64,000 nucleotides of DNA from Gelatoporia subvermispora B (Eukaryota > Basidiomycota > Agaricomycetes > Polyporales > Gelatoporiaceae): positions 1 to 64,000 of the forward strand of contig KB445825.1 in the NCBI GenBank assembly GCA_000320605.2, in the 5' to 3' direction. The notes beneath the pieces were generated by a model. The model did not search any database and was not told the origin of the DNA. It was given only the letters and a program-made list of their open reading frames with translations. This document shows positions 12,175 to 24,006 of the stretch, piece by piece (positions within the stretch are counted from its first letter, which is position 1; each line of letters begins with the position of its first letter). A program made the position numbers and the translations under genes.

Positions 12175-13737
12175 TTATGCACGCAGCGCGCGCAACCGGT
12201 TCTGCACCTCCCGCATATCTCGGTTCCATTCTCCGTTGCGCGTCAACCATCCTCCCGCACCGCCCCGCGATCCACCTGCCACCATGCGTGTCTTCTCCCT
12301 GCTGTCAGTGCCCGCTTTTGCATGCTTTCGAGCCTTGAGTTCAGATTCGGAGAGGATCTCGACGTGTACCTCGCGCTCTTTCACGACCCAGCTACCCGAC
12401 TGTGATCGGCTCCCGCCTGGGACGACGCGGACAGGCCGCGGCTGTGCCGATAAGGGCTGTCGTGCCTGAGCATATGTGAATTCAGTGGTTCGAGAAGATT
12501 GAGCAGGTCGTGCGGATTGTGGTTCGGGAGGCTGTGGTGGCTGGACACTTGGCGCCAGCGGCAGTGAAGGTCCGACGAGCTCCGGCGGGACGCGCGCGCC
12601 AAATGTCCTCGCGAGCTTCGCCATGCGGCGGCGACGAGTCTGCAGAGCCCGTGAGTGAGCCGTAGTAGGCGTCGGTGGCTCACTGTCCGTGAATCCAGTC
12701 GGAGTTATTGGACTCGGGGGGCTGAGCGGACTCGGTGGCGATAACATCCCGGCGGGAGAAGATGTAAGCGGCGATGGCGTAAGCGGGATCTCCGGGCTTA
12801 TGTTCAATAAGGCTGTCCGGAGGCGGGGGAGGGGCGGCGGTGAGGGAATAGTTAAAGTGGAAGATAGGGAAGATGTCGAGGTTGAGGAGGCGGAGCCCGG
12901 GGTGAGCGGGAAAATGGGCGTCCACTGGCTGGGTGTCGGTGAAAGCTCTGCGGCACTTGAGGGGACAGCGATAATGGGATGCGAGGGTTGAGCACGCGCA
13001 GGGACTGCGTGCAGTCGAAGTACGAGCGGGGCAGGGAGAGGCTTGGGTTTCGCTTTCGCTTTTGACTTGGGCGTGGGACTGGACTGCGCCTTGGGCGGAG
13101 TCCGTCCGGCTAGATGTGGTGTCCGCTGTAGTTGCTCCGCATGATAGCTGGGTCCGGGCATGCTCTTCGTGTGAGGTTTCGCTGAGACAGGAGAGGGCGC
13201 GCGTGTCGAAAACGAGGCCATCGATGTGGCGGATGACGCAGGCGAAGGACTACGCATGAAGAGGCCCGATTTTCCGGTGCGCGTGGATCCTGCATCTGAG
13301 TCCGAGTAATCGCTCTCGTCGGAGTAATTGTGTGCATTAGACTTTGCGCGAAAGTGCCGAGGGAAATTGGAGCGCATAGGGGTGGTGAAAAGCGAGCCAT
13401 GGCGGCGATGCGCGGGAACGTGGGGACGTGGGACACGTAGAACGGAGTCCGTCGCCGAGTCATGCTTCTCACTTCTGTCTCCTGACGGAGAGCTGCAGAG
13501 GGAGGATGCTGAGGTCGAAGCGACCAAAGTAGCTGGGTGGTTCACGTACGGATGGCCTGCGCTGGTGCCAGGGCGAACGTCGAGCTCTACGTCGAACTGC
13601 GGAGGCGTACCGAGCACGGCATCGAGCTTACGCGCAGTACGAACCAGGCGGGCACGCTGAGGGGCGGGAAGGGTGTTGTGCGTCGGGGGCCGCGACAGAG
13701 CAGGAGATGATGATGAGGAAGAGGCCATGGGGGGCAT
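12175..13737 (-). CDS. Intrinsically disordered 520-aa protein, single exon
   Basis: A continuous ATG-to-stop frame of 520 codons, start chosen at the first ATG (13737); a second Met is at codon 4. Composition is dominated by Ser, Pro, Thr and Ala with many SP/TP sites, so most of the protein should be disordered. Two denser islands stand out: a basic segment RRRRMAKLARTFGARVPPEL near residues 365-385, and the C-terminal end, where GGWLTRNGEWNRDMREVQ and following residues (about 495-520) look like a conserved amphipathic helix. I recall similar unnamed basidiomycete proteins with this tail but no assigned function. SP/TP density suggests phosphorylation, perhaps by cell-cycle or MAP kinases; this is inference. 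It is convergent with the sugar transporter across 1.7 kb. Confidence 0.8.
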   Translation of the reverse strand: MPPMASSSSSSPALSRPPTHNTLPAPQRARLVRTARKLDAVLGTPPQFDVELDVRPGTSAGHPYVNHPATLVASTSASSLCSSPSGDRSEKHDSATDSVLRVPRPHVPAHRRHGSLFTTPMRSNFPRHFRAKSNAHNYSDESDYSDSDAGSTRTGKSGLFMRSPSPASSATSMASFSTRAPSPVSAKPHTKSMPGPSYHAEQLQRTPHLAGRTPPKAQSSPTPKSKAKAKPKPLPAPLVLRLHAVPARAQPSHPIIAVPSSAAELSPTPSQWTPIFPLTPGSASSTSTSSLSSTLTIPSPPPLPRLRTALLNISPEIPLTPSPLTSSPAGMLSPPSPLSPPSPITPTGFTDSEPPTPTTAHSRALQTRRRRMAKLARTFGARVPPELVGPSLPLAPSVQPPQPPEPQSARPAQSSRTTEFTYAQARQPLSAQPRPVRVVPGGSRSQSGSWVVKEREVHVEILSESELKARKHAKAGTDSREKTRMVAGGSRGGAGGWLTRNGEWNRDMREVQNRLRALRA

Positions 13738-16249
13738 TGGGGTATGGAGGGTCCGGGTATTAGGGTATCGAGTACGAGGACGGAGCTATTAGGAATCCGG
13801 GGCAAGATGACTGAAACGCGGAGATAGAGAAGAGAAAGGCGGGGCGTACACAGTACTCCCTTCGTCTAGATGAGTCGAACAGTCAAGAACGACAGGGCGC
13901 AGCCCGTTGCAATCAGCTACCTAAGTATTCACGTACAATGGGCTGATAGGACAAAAGCAACCACATCTGTTGAATTTTGGGGCGCTAGACAGGCCTGGCG
14001 AAACGAACAATGACATGGGCTGGGGCTGATATTGATTCCTGATTCGGGAAGCCACGACGACGGAGAACAATTCGGGCAGGTGTTGTCGGATGGTGCACAG
14101 CTGGCGCGCGCGGGAGTATCACGGGCCAGAGTCGCCTGGCCGTGGCGGCATGTTCAGAATCTGTCGACGAAGTCTCTCGTCTGTTGAACCGTGGGATGAC
14201 ACAAGCGGTGCGCTGGCTGTGGGCGTCTTACGAGAATTCTAAGCTAGTCGTCAGTTCCAACAAATGCTCCTTGCCAGCCCAAACGTTCAGCCAGGACCCA
14301 GACGACCACAAGCACTCGACTTCGATTATATCAATTCTACTTGAGGGAGTGCTTCATTGGATTGATAAAAGGCTCCTCTGATGTAGCATCGTGCTGTGCT
14401 TGCAGTCGATGCCCACGGGGAAGCGTCCGGGTCGAGCCGCCCATCACTTGATAGCCACGATGAGAATGGCACGTTGCTGCCTTCATTTGCGCGTGTCTCC
14501 GGTGCGTCATTGTGAATCTGAGTGCGGCCCCAGCACCGGAAAACTCTGTAGACTGCGTTGGAACAAGGACACCGCCTTCGGAGCTAGAATGGCGGGATGG
14601 GAATACCGAGACTAGATGACAATGACGAGTCAGAAGGTGCGAAAAGCGGAGGCGCGCACAGCCATATCAGGGAGCTGTTGTCAGGTTGCCGAGTTGTCTT
14701 TGACCCGTCCTTGTTCTTCTAATATACTAGTCGTTCTTTGAGATACTGAGATGCGTAGCTAGTGCTGGCTTTACGTCGTTGGATCTTTGGACGAAGAAGG
14801 ATTCGACGAACATGCAACCGTGTAAGGAAATGTTGTTTTGATCTATTTGCTAGTGCCTGGGCTGGGCGCTCACTGCCTCCTCGCAAATTTGACTGCCACT
14901 CCTACTGCCACCAACTTGCCATCGATACACTGGCCAAGCTGTCACAACCCGGGTACACCAATTCCTTGCAGTATCATCGAAATGCAACTCCAAATTCCGT
15001 ATACTATGATCTTCTCTTCTTACTTGAATTGGCGAGCCTCAGGCATGGCGCAAGCTGTTGTCCCGAAGTACTTTGGCTATCCCCAAACAGCTCATCAACT
15101 CCTAATTGGTATACATCCCGCCTCGCCCCGCCCCACTCTGTTTATCTGGAACGCACCACGACGGGGATCTTAGCTGGCATCTGATATTTACATCCCGCAC
15201 GTGGGAATGACGGATAGGTGATGAATCTGTCAACGACAGGGCTCAGTTCTGCATGCTGTCAAGAGGTCAAGATTCAGATAGGGCCTGTGCTGTGTTTTTC
15301 TCCGGGCACTTGAATAGAAAGCCAGGCCGTATAACAAGCATCCGCAAGCCGCCTGGGACGATCTATCTTCTTTCGGCGTAGTAACCATTCTCGGGAGTCG
15401 CGGACTCCGACTGCGCCCTGAATATTCTGTATATTATGGTGTATCGGATTCCTGAACCTGTGTACGGGTCGTGACTCAAGCTCTTGCTGCAGGCTGCAAT
15501 GCGATGAGCTCTCGTGAACATTCTGCGATGGTCAGTATATAGCCCCGAAGCCAATTCGGTGTGTAATCTGACGTCGATGCCAATTTGTGGTCCACTCACA
15601 GCTACCCTCTCGCTCATCGAGGTCGCAATCTTCTTATCTCATGCGCGTCCTATCGTCCGATCATCGCTGAGCGCTGCTAGCTGTGATATATTCCACGGAA
15701 CAACCTGTTGTTCTCGGTACCGGTATCCTATGAATACTACTGTACCCTAGTCCGCAGCTCCCGGCTTTCAGTCCCCGCTACGTATGCGACTACGCTGACG
15801 TGACCGAGTGCTCCGACTGACTGCACGGAACTTTGGCCGCAGCATCCGCACCAAGTTCAGGTTGCTCGAGACCTCATGCCCAAGTGGAGTTGTCATGGGC
15901 ACAATGCTGAGTATCAGGTCCCATCGCGGCGAGGTCTCCCCTCGATTTCTGGATCAAATTAGACTGGGAATGATTGCGGACGGTGTGGTGGCTGCTATGT
16001 GAACTAATCGGTTGCTAATGAACGCTTTCGGGGTCCTAGACAAACAATACCACCATACCCTGTGACTCTCGCTCAGGGGTAGACAGCGTTGTTCTTTCAC
16101 CAAGGTGCTAGTACAGCCGAAGGTTCGAAATGCATATGACATGCCTATTAGCTGACACTAGGAGTTTGTCCTAGGCATCGACCTGCATCATACATCAATA
16201 TCCATCATTGTCCTATGATTTCACCTGTGCGCTACTCACAGTCCAGCGC
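13738..16249. other. No recognised gene
   Basis: Begins with the 5' flank of the disordered-protein gene. Open frames such as 14762-15184 (plus) and 15363-15617 (minus) have no recognisable motifs and low-complexity neighbours. It may contain more decayed sequence like that at 16.2-18.2 kb, but I could not read it. Confidence 0.4.
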
Positions 16250-18200
16250 TATGACCTCACGCGATTATCTTGCCTGCCGGAGCGCCTCGGGAATGTCCGG
16301 AGCTTATGGAAGACATGTACGAACATACAGCATGACGTGCATGAATTTTAGGCAGCGGATGCTCGTTTTCTCCGTGAGCATATCCCCGGCCGATTGCAAG
16401 CCAGCCAGATTCTCTCCTTCCATCACCGAGGACGTACCAAAGTGATGCGCGCTCCATACCATGAGTATCAGGAGGCGGGCTGTATGCCCTGTCGTGTGGT
16501 ACGTACCCCGGGACGTGGAACTGCTTATTAGATGCATACATCTGTAGTGGCCTCGGTCATAGCAAGCCGTCAATTGAGATGTTCGGATTGTCGGATATCA
16601 TAAGTTTCCCCTACATAGACGACATCTTGACAGCCGCATCGATACACAACTCGTTGAGTGGACCAAAGACGGAGAAACATATCTCCGGGAATGCTTGGCG
16701 CCTGTTCGATGGAACGATTGGCATATTATCACACACATGCTATCAGGCGTCCGATATCTTGCACTGGTTAAGTACGCAAACACGAGTGCGATCATTGCAC
16801 CAAACTGGGCGTGCAATCCGATACGGCTAAGACACAAGTGCAATAGACCGTCGGCGAGATTTTCGATCTTCTACCCTGGCTTACCGTGCGTTCACGGAAC
16901 CCATATTATATTTTTATGGAGAACGCAGGACAGCATCAACTTCCTCCTTGCGATCATACGGGCCGAATGGCATCCTTCATTCACCAGTACGAAGGGCTCG
17001 GATAGCTTGGTAAGAGGATGGTGAGCCTTTATTAGAGCCGTACAGGCCACAGACAGAACAACTGACTGAAAACCACTTTAGGCCACCTTGTGTGCACGAC
17101 GAATTCAAAATCATCTACTATTTACTTTGGGAAATCTCCAGTATTCGCTTCTCCCTAGACTTGAGCACATTTGGTAGCTTGCCGACCCGACACCCTCTTG
17201 CACTTTCTTGACACCCCTTTCTTCCTCCTTGTGCAAGCTGAGACTTACATTGCGGTCGCAACCAATGTACGAGTCGCATGATTGAATCAGACTTGAGGCA
17301 CCCACCACACAACTCCCTCTCATTGTGAGTGTTTTGAAACTGTGCGTTCGGTCGCACACACTGAGACTCTGGACTTGCCGATCGTCTCGCTGGACCACAT
17401 GATACCACATTGTCCCATATTGAATACATTCCGCAGAGTAAAGCTTTCCACCCGCGTCTCAGAGCTAGCTCCGCTCACTACCGAGCACAATTCGACGGAG
17501 CTTGACATCGTGTTGCCTCCGCATGATTCAGGTGACATCAGCATACAGGATACTTTTCGTGCTCCGCAGTACGTGAAGTTTCCCAGAGACTTGCCAGAGA
17601 TGACACGTTTGCTAGAATCCGTCTCTTTCACGTCCGTACGGTATCTCTCTGTCGCTGTTGAAACGTCTTCACGCGAAATAGGTGTCGCAAAAGCTTTTCA
17701 AATTGGGTGCATCGACTCAAGAACTCTCTCGGATCCATAGATATCCTTTTGAGACCACAGAGCCAACAAACGCAGTGGGATACCTTGGAATAAGACATTC
17801 TAAACCTGGTCCAGGCGTGGCCGGCTCTCCAATCCTTTTGCCTTCGCTTAACAAGCGCATCGTCGCTTTCAGTGACCGTCATCGAAACATTTACGCGGTC
17901 TTGTCCCCGTCTCAACCGTCTGTGCCTTCCGGAGAAGGAATATATGTCGAAAGTTCTTATTCAGCCACAGTCATTGACACCACATGGTCTCAGCTGCCTG
18001 GTCATCCTCATGCATAAACTCCTTGGGGGAACGGCTTTCGAATCTTGCAGAGTGCCTTCACTGCCGCTATCCCGAAGTCGACGCCAAAGGCCAATTATTA
18101 CAGGATTGGTAGAGCTTTTCAGGTGCATATGAGGAGCTAAAGCGAGATTCTGGGCTGCATACTCTGTTTGAGGATTCAGAGAAAGACATGGTTTGCATCA
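16250..18200 (+). pseudogene. Decayed F-box/LRR gene
   Basis: Several plus-strand segments, scattered over different frames and separated by stops, match the usual order of a basidiomycete F-box/LRR protein. Near 16695-16800 the reading RWNDWHIITHMLSGVRYLAL resembles the post-F-box segment. At 17430-17690 a stretch containing RRVKLSTRVSELAPLT and later DTFRAPQ and LLESVSFTSVRYLSVAV fits the mid-protein repeats. At 17800-17950 a third reads LNLVQAWPALQSFCLRL and then SCPRLNRLCLP, like the leucine-rich C-half. No continuous frame or plausible intron chain links them, and no clear F-box motif or start was found. I read it as an old inactivated copy; boundaries are approximate. Confidence 0.6.
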
Positions 18201-18634
18201 CTCCACAGGTCATGTATTATCTAGATTCTCTTGTTGCATACACTCCTTGTATCATAAATTCAAGCCTGTCATCTACCAACACGCCATGTTCTGCATGATT
18301 TACAGTCGATCGATGTTTATCGATTACATAGGTATCTTGATCGGGTGCACTTTTCGAGCTTTAGTACCATCATGCTCTTGACAGATGGGCTGGGTCGGGA
18401 ATGCAAAATGTTCGACACCTGGAACAAGAGTCATTGCTGTAGTCCAAACTCCAGACCGAGCAAATATTGCACTGGGTTCCAACCAGACTGACCTCGTTTG
18501 CTTGAGAATACTGCGTGCTTAGGCTGCATCATACTGCGTTATCAATTTGTACTAATGGCTCATTTAGAATAGCTCGGTTAGACATAGCGTACATCGTCTT
18601 CATGGCAAATGAGAGAAAGATCAGCCAAAATCCT

Positions 18635-19879
18635 TCAAGCCCATATCCGTCGTGTGTAATCGCACAACATCCCAGCCCAGATTATGTATCCAAGATCACC
18701 ATTAGCCTATCCGGGAATTTATTCAGCGCATTTGTCAAGACGTATGTAGCGCGAGGTCACTCACCTTGAACAATCGGCAGCAGTTCTTCGATGATTCTGG
18801 GTCAAACGCGAGGAGTTGCCACATCAAGTGCATCGCGGTCCCCACAACGCTGATTACATAGTACATTGTGCCCTGAGAGTTAAGCATCCCTGCGTAAGCT
18901 ATGCATCCAACGAAGGCCGCGGAGAAGAGCGACAAGAACAGTCGGATATGCTTTCCGAAACGGACGGCAGTTGACTTGACGCCCGCTTTCACATCATCTC
19001 GTCGGTCCTGGCATGCGTAGATAGTATCGTAGTGGATCGTCCAGCTAAATGACGTGTCAACTGGTATTTATCGAATAAATAACATAGCACTAACCACAGG
19101 CCACCGATGAGCAACGTTACCACTAACGACCAATTCATCGAGCCAGTATTAGAAACCCAGGCAACAGGAATGCCCCATTGCATCGCGATTCCTGCAAGAC
19201 TGTCAGAAGGTCTCTTGCGGAATCTAGTAGGCGAAGAGCTCACCAAGCCACGCTTGAGGCCAGTAAGTCCAACGTTTCATCAAGGGGTAGAGGAAAAAAA
19301 CCAGAATCCCAAACGATCCAATCATCGCGCTGCGGAATGATCAGTGTCAGACTTCACGATCACTCGCGTCGACGCAACACGTACGCATCAGAACCGGCAG
19401 ACTGAAGCAGATACAGGTACCCGGCAACGTGGACCATGAGAAGTGCGGTGGCGCCCCGAAGCGAAACCTCTCCAGTTACCAGAGGTCGATCTTTGCATCT
19501 TTCTGCACAGATACGTTAAGAAGAGCTCGACCATCTTTGGACATGTTTGTAATACGCACCGACTTGGCGGTCAAGGTCGCGGTCGCAGATGTCGTCCCAG
19601 ATGGTACCGCCATTATGGCCCAGTACAGCGCCGACGAAGTAGAGGAATGTTTGACTTGCCAAGTGTCCAGGCGTGATACGGCCAGCGAATGCAGCCATTG
19701 TCAGAGCCCACGCTGGAGCATTTGAGTGTGAAGTCAGCGGTCGCTACCGTGAGCAAGGACTGAAGGCACTGACTGCAAGGCCAGAACGCATGGATGGCAC
19801 CGGCTGGAAAAAGGTGCATCCGCATGAGTCTCCAGTATGCCCACCATGTTGGGGAAGACTGGGTCATTGCGATGGGCAT
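18635..19879 (-). CDS. UbiA-family aromatic prenyltransferase
   Basis: An integral-membrane enzyme that transfers a polyprenyl chain from its diphosphate to an aromatic acceptor: 4-hydroxybenzoate in COQ2, or a meroterpenoid precursor in secondary metabolism. Seven exons: 19879-19774, 19712-19560, 19502-19385, 19329-19244, 19191-19095, 19044-18765, 18706-18635; 912 nt, 303 aa, all phases consistent. The first Asp-rich motif is WDDICDRDLDRQVE (about residue 75). The second is YACQDRRDDVKAGVKSTA (about residue 205). These bind the Mg-diphosphate. Hydrophobic segments fit seven to nine helices, and the end reads GDLGYIIWAGMLCDY as in the family. The start is the first ATG after an in-frame stop. 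It gives a protein without a mitochondrial presequence, and upstream WIKGLE-like residues leave a longer start possible. The Cys in YACQD instead of the usual His, together with the short N-terminus, leans towards a meroterpenoid-type enzyme, but COQ2 is not excluded. Confidence 0.85.
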
Positions 19880-21154
19880 GTCGGTCTTTGATGATTCAGG
19901 CGTAATAGCTCAGAGTCGAGCGACGAACGGCGAACGTCCACTCTAGCCCCTTTATCCATGTGGGCACCACGTAGTATGTGCAGCGTTCGCCGATTGCGAC
20001 GAATACTGCAGAGACCCACGAACCTACCGATAGCAATCGGGGGTTCGGAACATCGCGACAGCTGATCCGCCTCTAGCGACGTCCGGTCGGACAGCTAGCA
20101 TGGAACGGAGTTTCGCATATATGTCGGCATTAGGAAGAGTTTTTTCCTTCAAGGGCATGGTACGGAGGCTGTGCCTTGTCAGTGATGGCATGCGCAAACA
20201 GGAGGAATGCTGGCTGCAGTTGGATGTAGTTTGATGCCGTTCATGAAGTGATCGACGCCCTGACACCCGCGCTATCCGTGTATCGCGTAGTGCAACAATA
20301 ACTGCTAAAGTAATTGGTATGACAAAATTCTCAACATCCTGTCTCAGAAAGAAAAGCGCTACCACTCGGGCGACGGGCGATTGTGGCTAAATACTAATAG
20401 TGAAATTCGCTGCGTTCAGCTGCCGGCATAAGTTCGAAATGTCTGGAAAGTTGGGATGGACATGAATGATAAGGGCCGATACTCATAAGGAATATTGCGC
20501 AACCATCGGAGTGGAGGTGTCATAGAGAGAACGAAAGGACACGCGTAGGCAAGGGGTCACCGACTCCACTTCAAGCCTAGCAAGTCCGTAATTTTCTCGG
20601 CATGGAGGATGTTGCTGATACACCGCTCACAGGAAGTATGTCGTGCCTGAAACGTGAAATGCTCCTGTGCAACTTCGGTAATATTGGCTGTAACGTGGCT
20701 TAAGACTGAGCTTCTTGGAGACATCGGTGTCTCCGATCTTCATGGAAGATGAGCATTAGAAACTAACGGCCGTACGGCAGTCCTAAGCGAGAAGGCAGGA
20801 CAGAAGGGTCGTTGGCGGAATTTGACAAATGCCGCAGAGCTGAGATATACCAGTCTTGAGTATGCTTGCCTTTGTGATTTTGGTGTCTAACTATCGAGGG
20901 ATCCAGGATCGTATATTGTGAAAGGGTTAGAGACACCTACCACAGCAGCATGGACGCGGTATCATAATATCCTTGAGCCAGCACTTTCAGAGTGCGAGTC
21001 TGTCGGAGGCAAATCATGTTGAGCGTCTTTCTGCCCCCGGCAGCAGAGGCGCAGTAACCGCAATAGGATCCGGTGCCACGATGTCATCATCTTTCCCTGC
21101 CTCTATGTTGGCGCCCACGAAGGATACCCAGATTTGGCGGGCTCACGCACGCCC
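19880..21154. other. Divergent intergenic region of the prenyl gene pair
   Basis: About 1.3 kb between the UbiA gene and the polyprenyl synthase, so it probably holds both promoters. On the minus strand, 20160-19900 contains two readable pieces in different frames: one beginning MPLKEKTLPNADIYAKLRSM, and one reading RCTYYVVPTWIKGLEWTFA. They may be 5' exons of the UbiA gene or remnants of an older N-terminus. On the plus strand, 21080-21290 encodes an Arg-rich reading in another frame that could be a mitochondrial presequence exon for the synthase. Confidence 0.4.
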
Positions 21155-22759
21155 ATGTCCACGCCTAATCGTTGCAGCAGCGCAGAGGATAAAGAGGTTG
21201 CAAATGCAGCGTCCTCTAGCCCTTTATCATTCGTCGCACCCCCCGCCTCCACCATCTTCGAGACGATCTCGACTTCGCCCCCGCCGCCACAGGTAGATAT
21301 GGTGCAGTACATCCCCAGCCCGACGGAGGCTTCAGTCCCCCTGCCCAATGGACGCGACCTCCCGCGCGAGAGCAAGCCCGAGCTTGCGATGTTCGGGATG
21401 TCCGCGAAGCTGACAATGTCGCTCGCGCCGCATATTCTGCAGTTCCAAACGAGCCTGCTCAACCGCGTCACAGCCTCTGCGCCGCTCCTCACGCGCATCG
21501 CGCAGTACTACATCCTCCAGCCGTCCAAGCGCATTCGGCCTTGTCTCATCTTCCTCATCGCACAGGCGACGAATGGACTCGGTGCAGAATGGTCAGCGAA
21601 GCTGCGGGCCTCAGGACTCGATCGTAAGTGATGTCCGCGCGATGCTGGCCGCAGTAGGACTCACTACATGTGATATCCCTGATATAGAGACGCAGTGCCC
21701 GCACGAGACTGTCCTTCCTTCGCAGGTCTCGCTCGCAGAGGTGATCGAGATGATCCACGTAGCTTCCGTATGTGCCCTCCCGACGCGGCCATAGTACGCG
21801 GACTAACCCCATCTGGTGTATCGCGGCCATGCAGCTCTTGCACGATGACGTACTGGACGACGCCCCACTGCGCCGCGGTGCACCCTCCGCACCCGCGGCA
21901 TTTGGGAACAAGCGCGCGATCCTTGGTGGTGACTTCCTGCTAGGCCGCGCGATGGCACTATGCGCGTCGCTCGGCACACCTGAGGTTATGTCTGTGGTCG
22001 CCGACGCGCTTTGTGCGCTTGTCGACGGAGAGCTTATTCAGGCCGAGGCTGAAGAGCCCGAGCGGGTTTCGACACCATCCACGGACGGAAGTTCGGAGAG
22101 CGAATATCCTACATATGTGAACGGCAGCGATCAGTCAAAGGAGGATGTCGCGAAGCTATGGCAGGACTACCTGAAGAAGACGTACATGAAGACCGCGAGC
22201 TTATTTTCACAAGCACTGCAGGCAGCAGTTATGTTGGGAGGTGCGACGAGCACGGATCCGTGGCGGGATGTTGCTGCAACGTATGGCAGCGAGCTGGGTA
22301 TGGCATTCCAGGTGAGTCATGTGAGCGATCTGTAGTGGTTAGCATTAATAAAATGTATGTGATGTAGATCATCGACGACCTACTTGACTTCAAGGGCGAT
22401 CAGAAAGACCTGGGGAAGGCTGCAAACGCGGCAGACATGAAGTTGGGGCTGGTGACCGCGCCCGCATTCTTTGCCCTAGAAGAGGACGAGAATATGCTCC
22501 CGCTCATCCTTCGCCACTTCGAGCATCCTGGAGATGTGGTGAAAGTGAGTTCATATGAGAGAAAGAACTTTGTGACGACTTACGATCAATTCTGCAGGCG
22601 CTGGGGATTGTCTATAGCACACAAGCGCTAGAGCGCACACGAGACCTCGCGCAGGCGTATGCGACGAGGGCGTACGAATGCCTAGAGCCTCTCCCACCAA
22701 GTCCGGCCAAGGCTGCTTTGCAGACAATGACGGAAGTTGTCATGGCCAGACAACGATAG
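21155..22759 (+). CDS. trans-Polyprenyl diphosphate synthase (COQ1-like)
   Basis: Builds a long all-trans prenyl diphosphate by successive additions of isopentenyl diphosphate, normally for the ubiquinone tail in mitochondria. Five exons: 21155-21623, 21688-21767, 21835-22311, 22368-22544, 22598-22759; 1365 nt, 454 aa. Motifs in order: SKRIRPCLIFL (IPP-binding Lys-Arg), the first Asp-rich motif HDDVLDD followed by PLRRGAPSA, FGNKRAILGGDFLL, the basidiomycete-type insertion before KKTYMKTASL, the second Asp-rich motif IIDDLLDF, and DLGKAANAADMKLGLVTAP. All catalytic Asp residues are present. The ATG at 21155 is the first in a frame that is open further upstream, so a 5' exon with a presequence may be missing. 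It is divergent from the UbiA gene, which uses this enzyme's type of product. A geranylgeranyl synthase is less likely given the long-chain-type motifs. Confidence 0.88.
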
Positions 22760-24006
22760 CTGGCTTCCCGAACCGAGTGGCTTGAAGGGAATCGGTTACA
22801 ACAGTGCCTGTAATTCGGCACTGGACAGCTAGATTGTATCTGTACAGTGCTCCAGCTGCACCTAGTGTAGTTGTTTCTGTGATATTTAGGAAGCATTGTA
22901 AGTGCGTGTAATTCAGCATTCGGTTTGTTTTTCTGACATCAATTGAGCACGAGAGCACTGTTGACCAGGTCCTCTTCCACGACATAGCTGCGACGTGACA
23001 GGTCGTGGCCTGTGAACCAGGGGCGATTCGCTTGCACTGCGCTCTGTACTCAGCGTACCCAACATCTAATGAATCGTGAGCACACGAAGACCTGTTGGCT
23101 GCTACGACCGACATGCTTATAGCATTTCGTTGCGAGACGTGCTTCATCTGCCGAAGGCCAATTAGTGACGTTCCGGGAATGCAAGACTCGGAGTTAACGG
23201 TCCATACCCAGAAAGGCCGGTTCTCGACGTAAGACATTGCGGCTGCCAGCACTCGCGAATTGTAGCGCGACTTCGTCTGCAGTCGCGGAGAAAGCGCACA
23301 AAATGATCATCATGGCCCGCTGATCCGTACATACGTTGCTGTACGGGGTCATGAAGCTCACCTATTCATGTCCGGAAACAGAATCCTCGAATAGTCTTGA
23401 ATGTAGCATTGTGGTTTCAGAGATTACATCGAACCATACATTGTCCTAGTCGTGGGCGGCCTGCAATCTTCACGATCCAAAGGCGCGCAATCCTCAAGCG
23501 ACGGGACGGGGCGGGATTATTCTTCAGCTTTTCTCTCATTATTCCCGACTCGCAAACGATATATTTGGACGCAATCCATGTATGGTAACCAAACACTGCG
23601 GCAACATAAGCTGTGAGACGCGGTGAGAACATCAGTGTCAGCCGCCGGTGGGCGCACAATAACGAGCGGACATACAATCACGTCCGCTGACACTCTCGAG
23701 CTCTAACTTTCGTGAGGAGAATAATGGGCCGGGAATTTGTTTGAACGAATTGTCCGGAGCGGATATGAGAGTATCCGGAAGCAATTCAATTAGAATTCAG
23801 AGTTGCGAGGAGAGAACCACAAAGTCGGAGCCTGGAACCGGAGGCTATACCACGTTTTGCCACGTGCGCCGGCGTCGGCTTGAATGGGCATCAGATTCAA
23901 TTCTCGGGCATCTCCTCCAACTGCTCGGCCTTTTCAACTCTTCCCCAATCTTCCACCTCGCCAGCGACTCCCCGCAACCTCGGACACCCTCAGATTCTAT
24001 TCGACA
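22760..24006. other. Intergenic, nothing recognised
   Basis: Contains the 3' flank of the synthase and the 5' flank of the F-box gene at 24007. No domain was seen in either strand, and the open frames are short and overlapping. Confidence 0.45.

Noticed and set aside
12240..13660. Plus-strand frames opposite the disordered-protein gene
   Set aside because: Antisense shadows; the minus frame is a single uninterrupted 520-codon reading with a conserved-looking tail.
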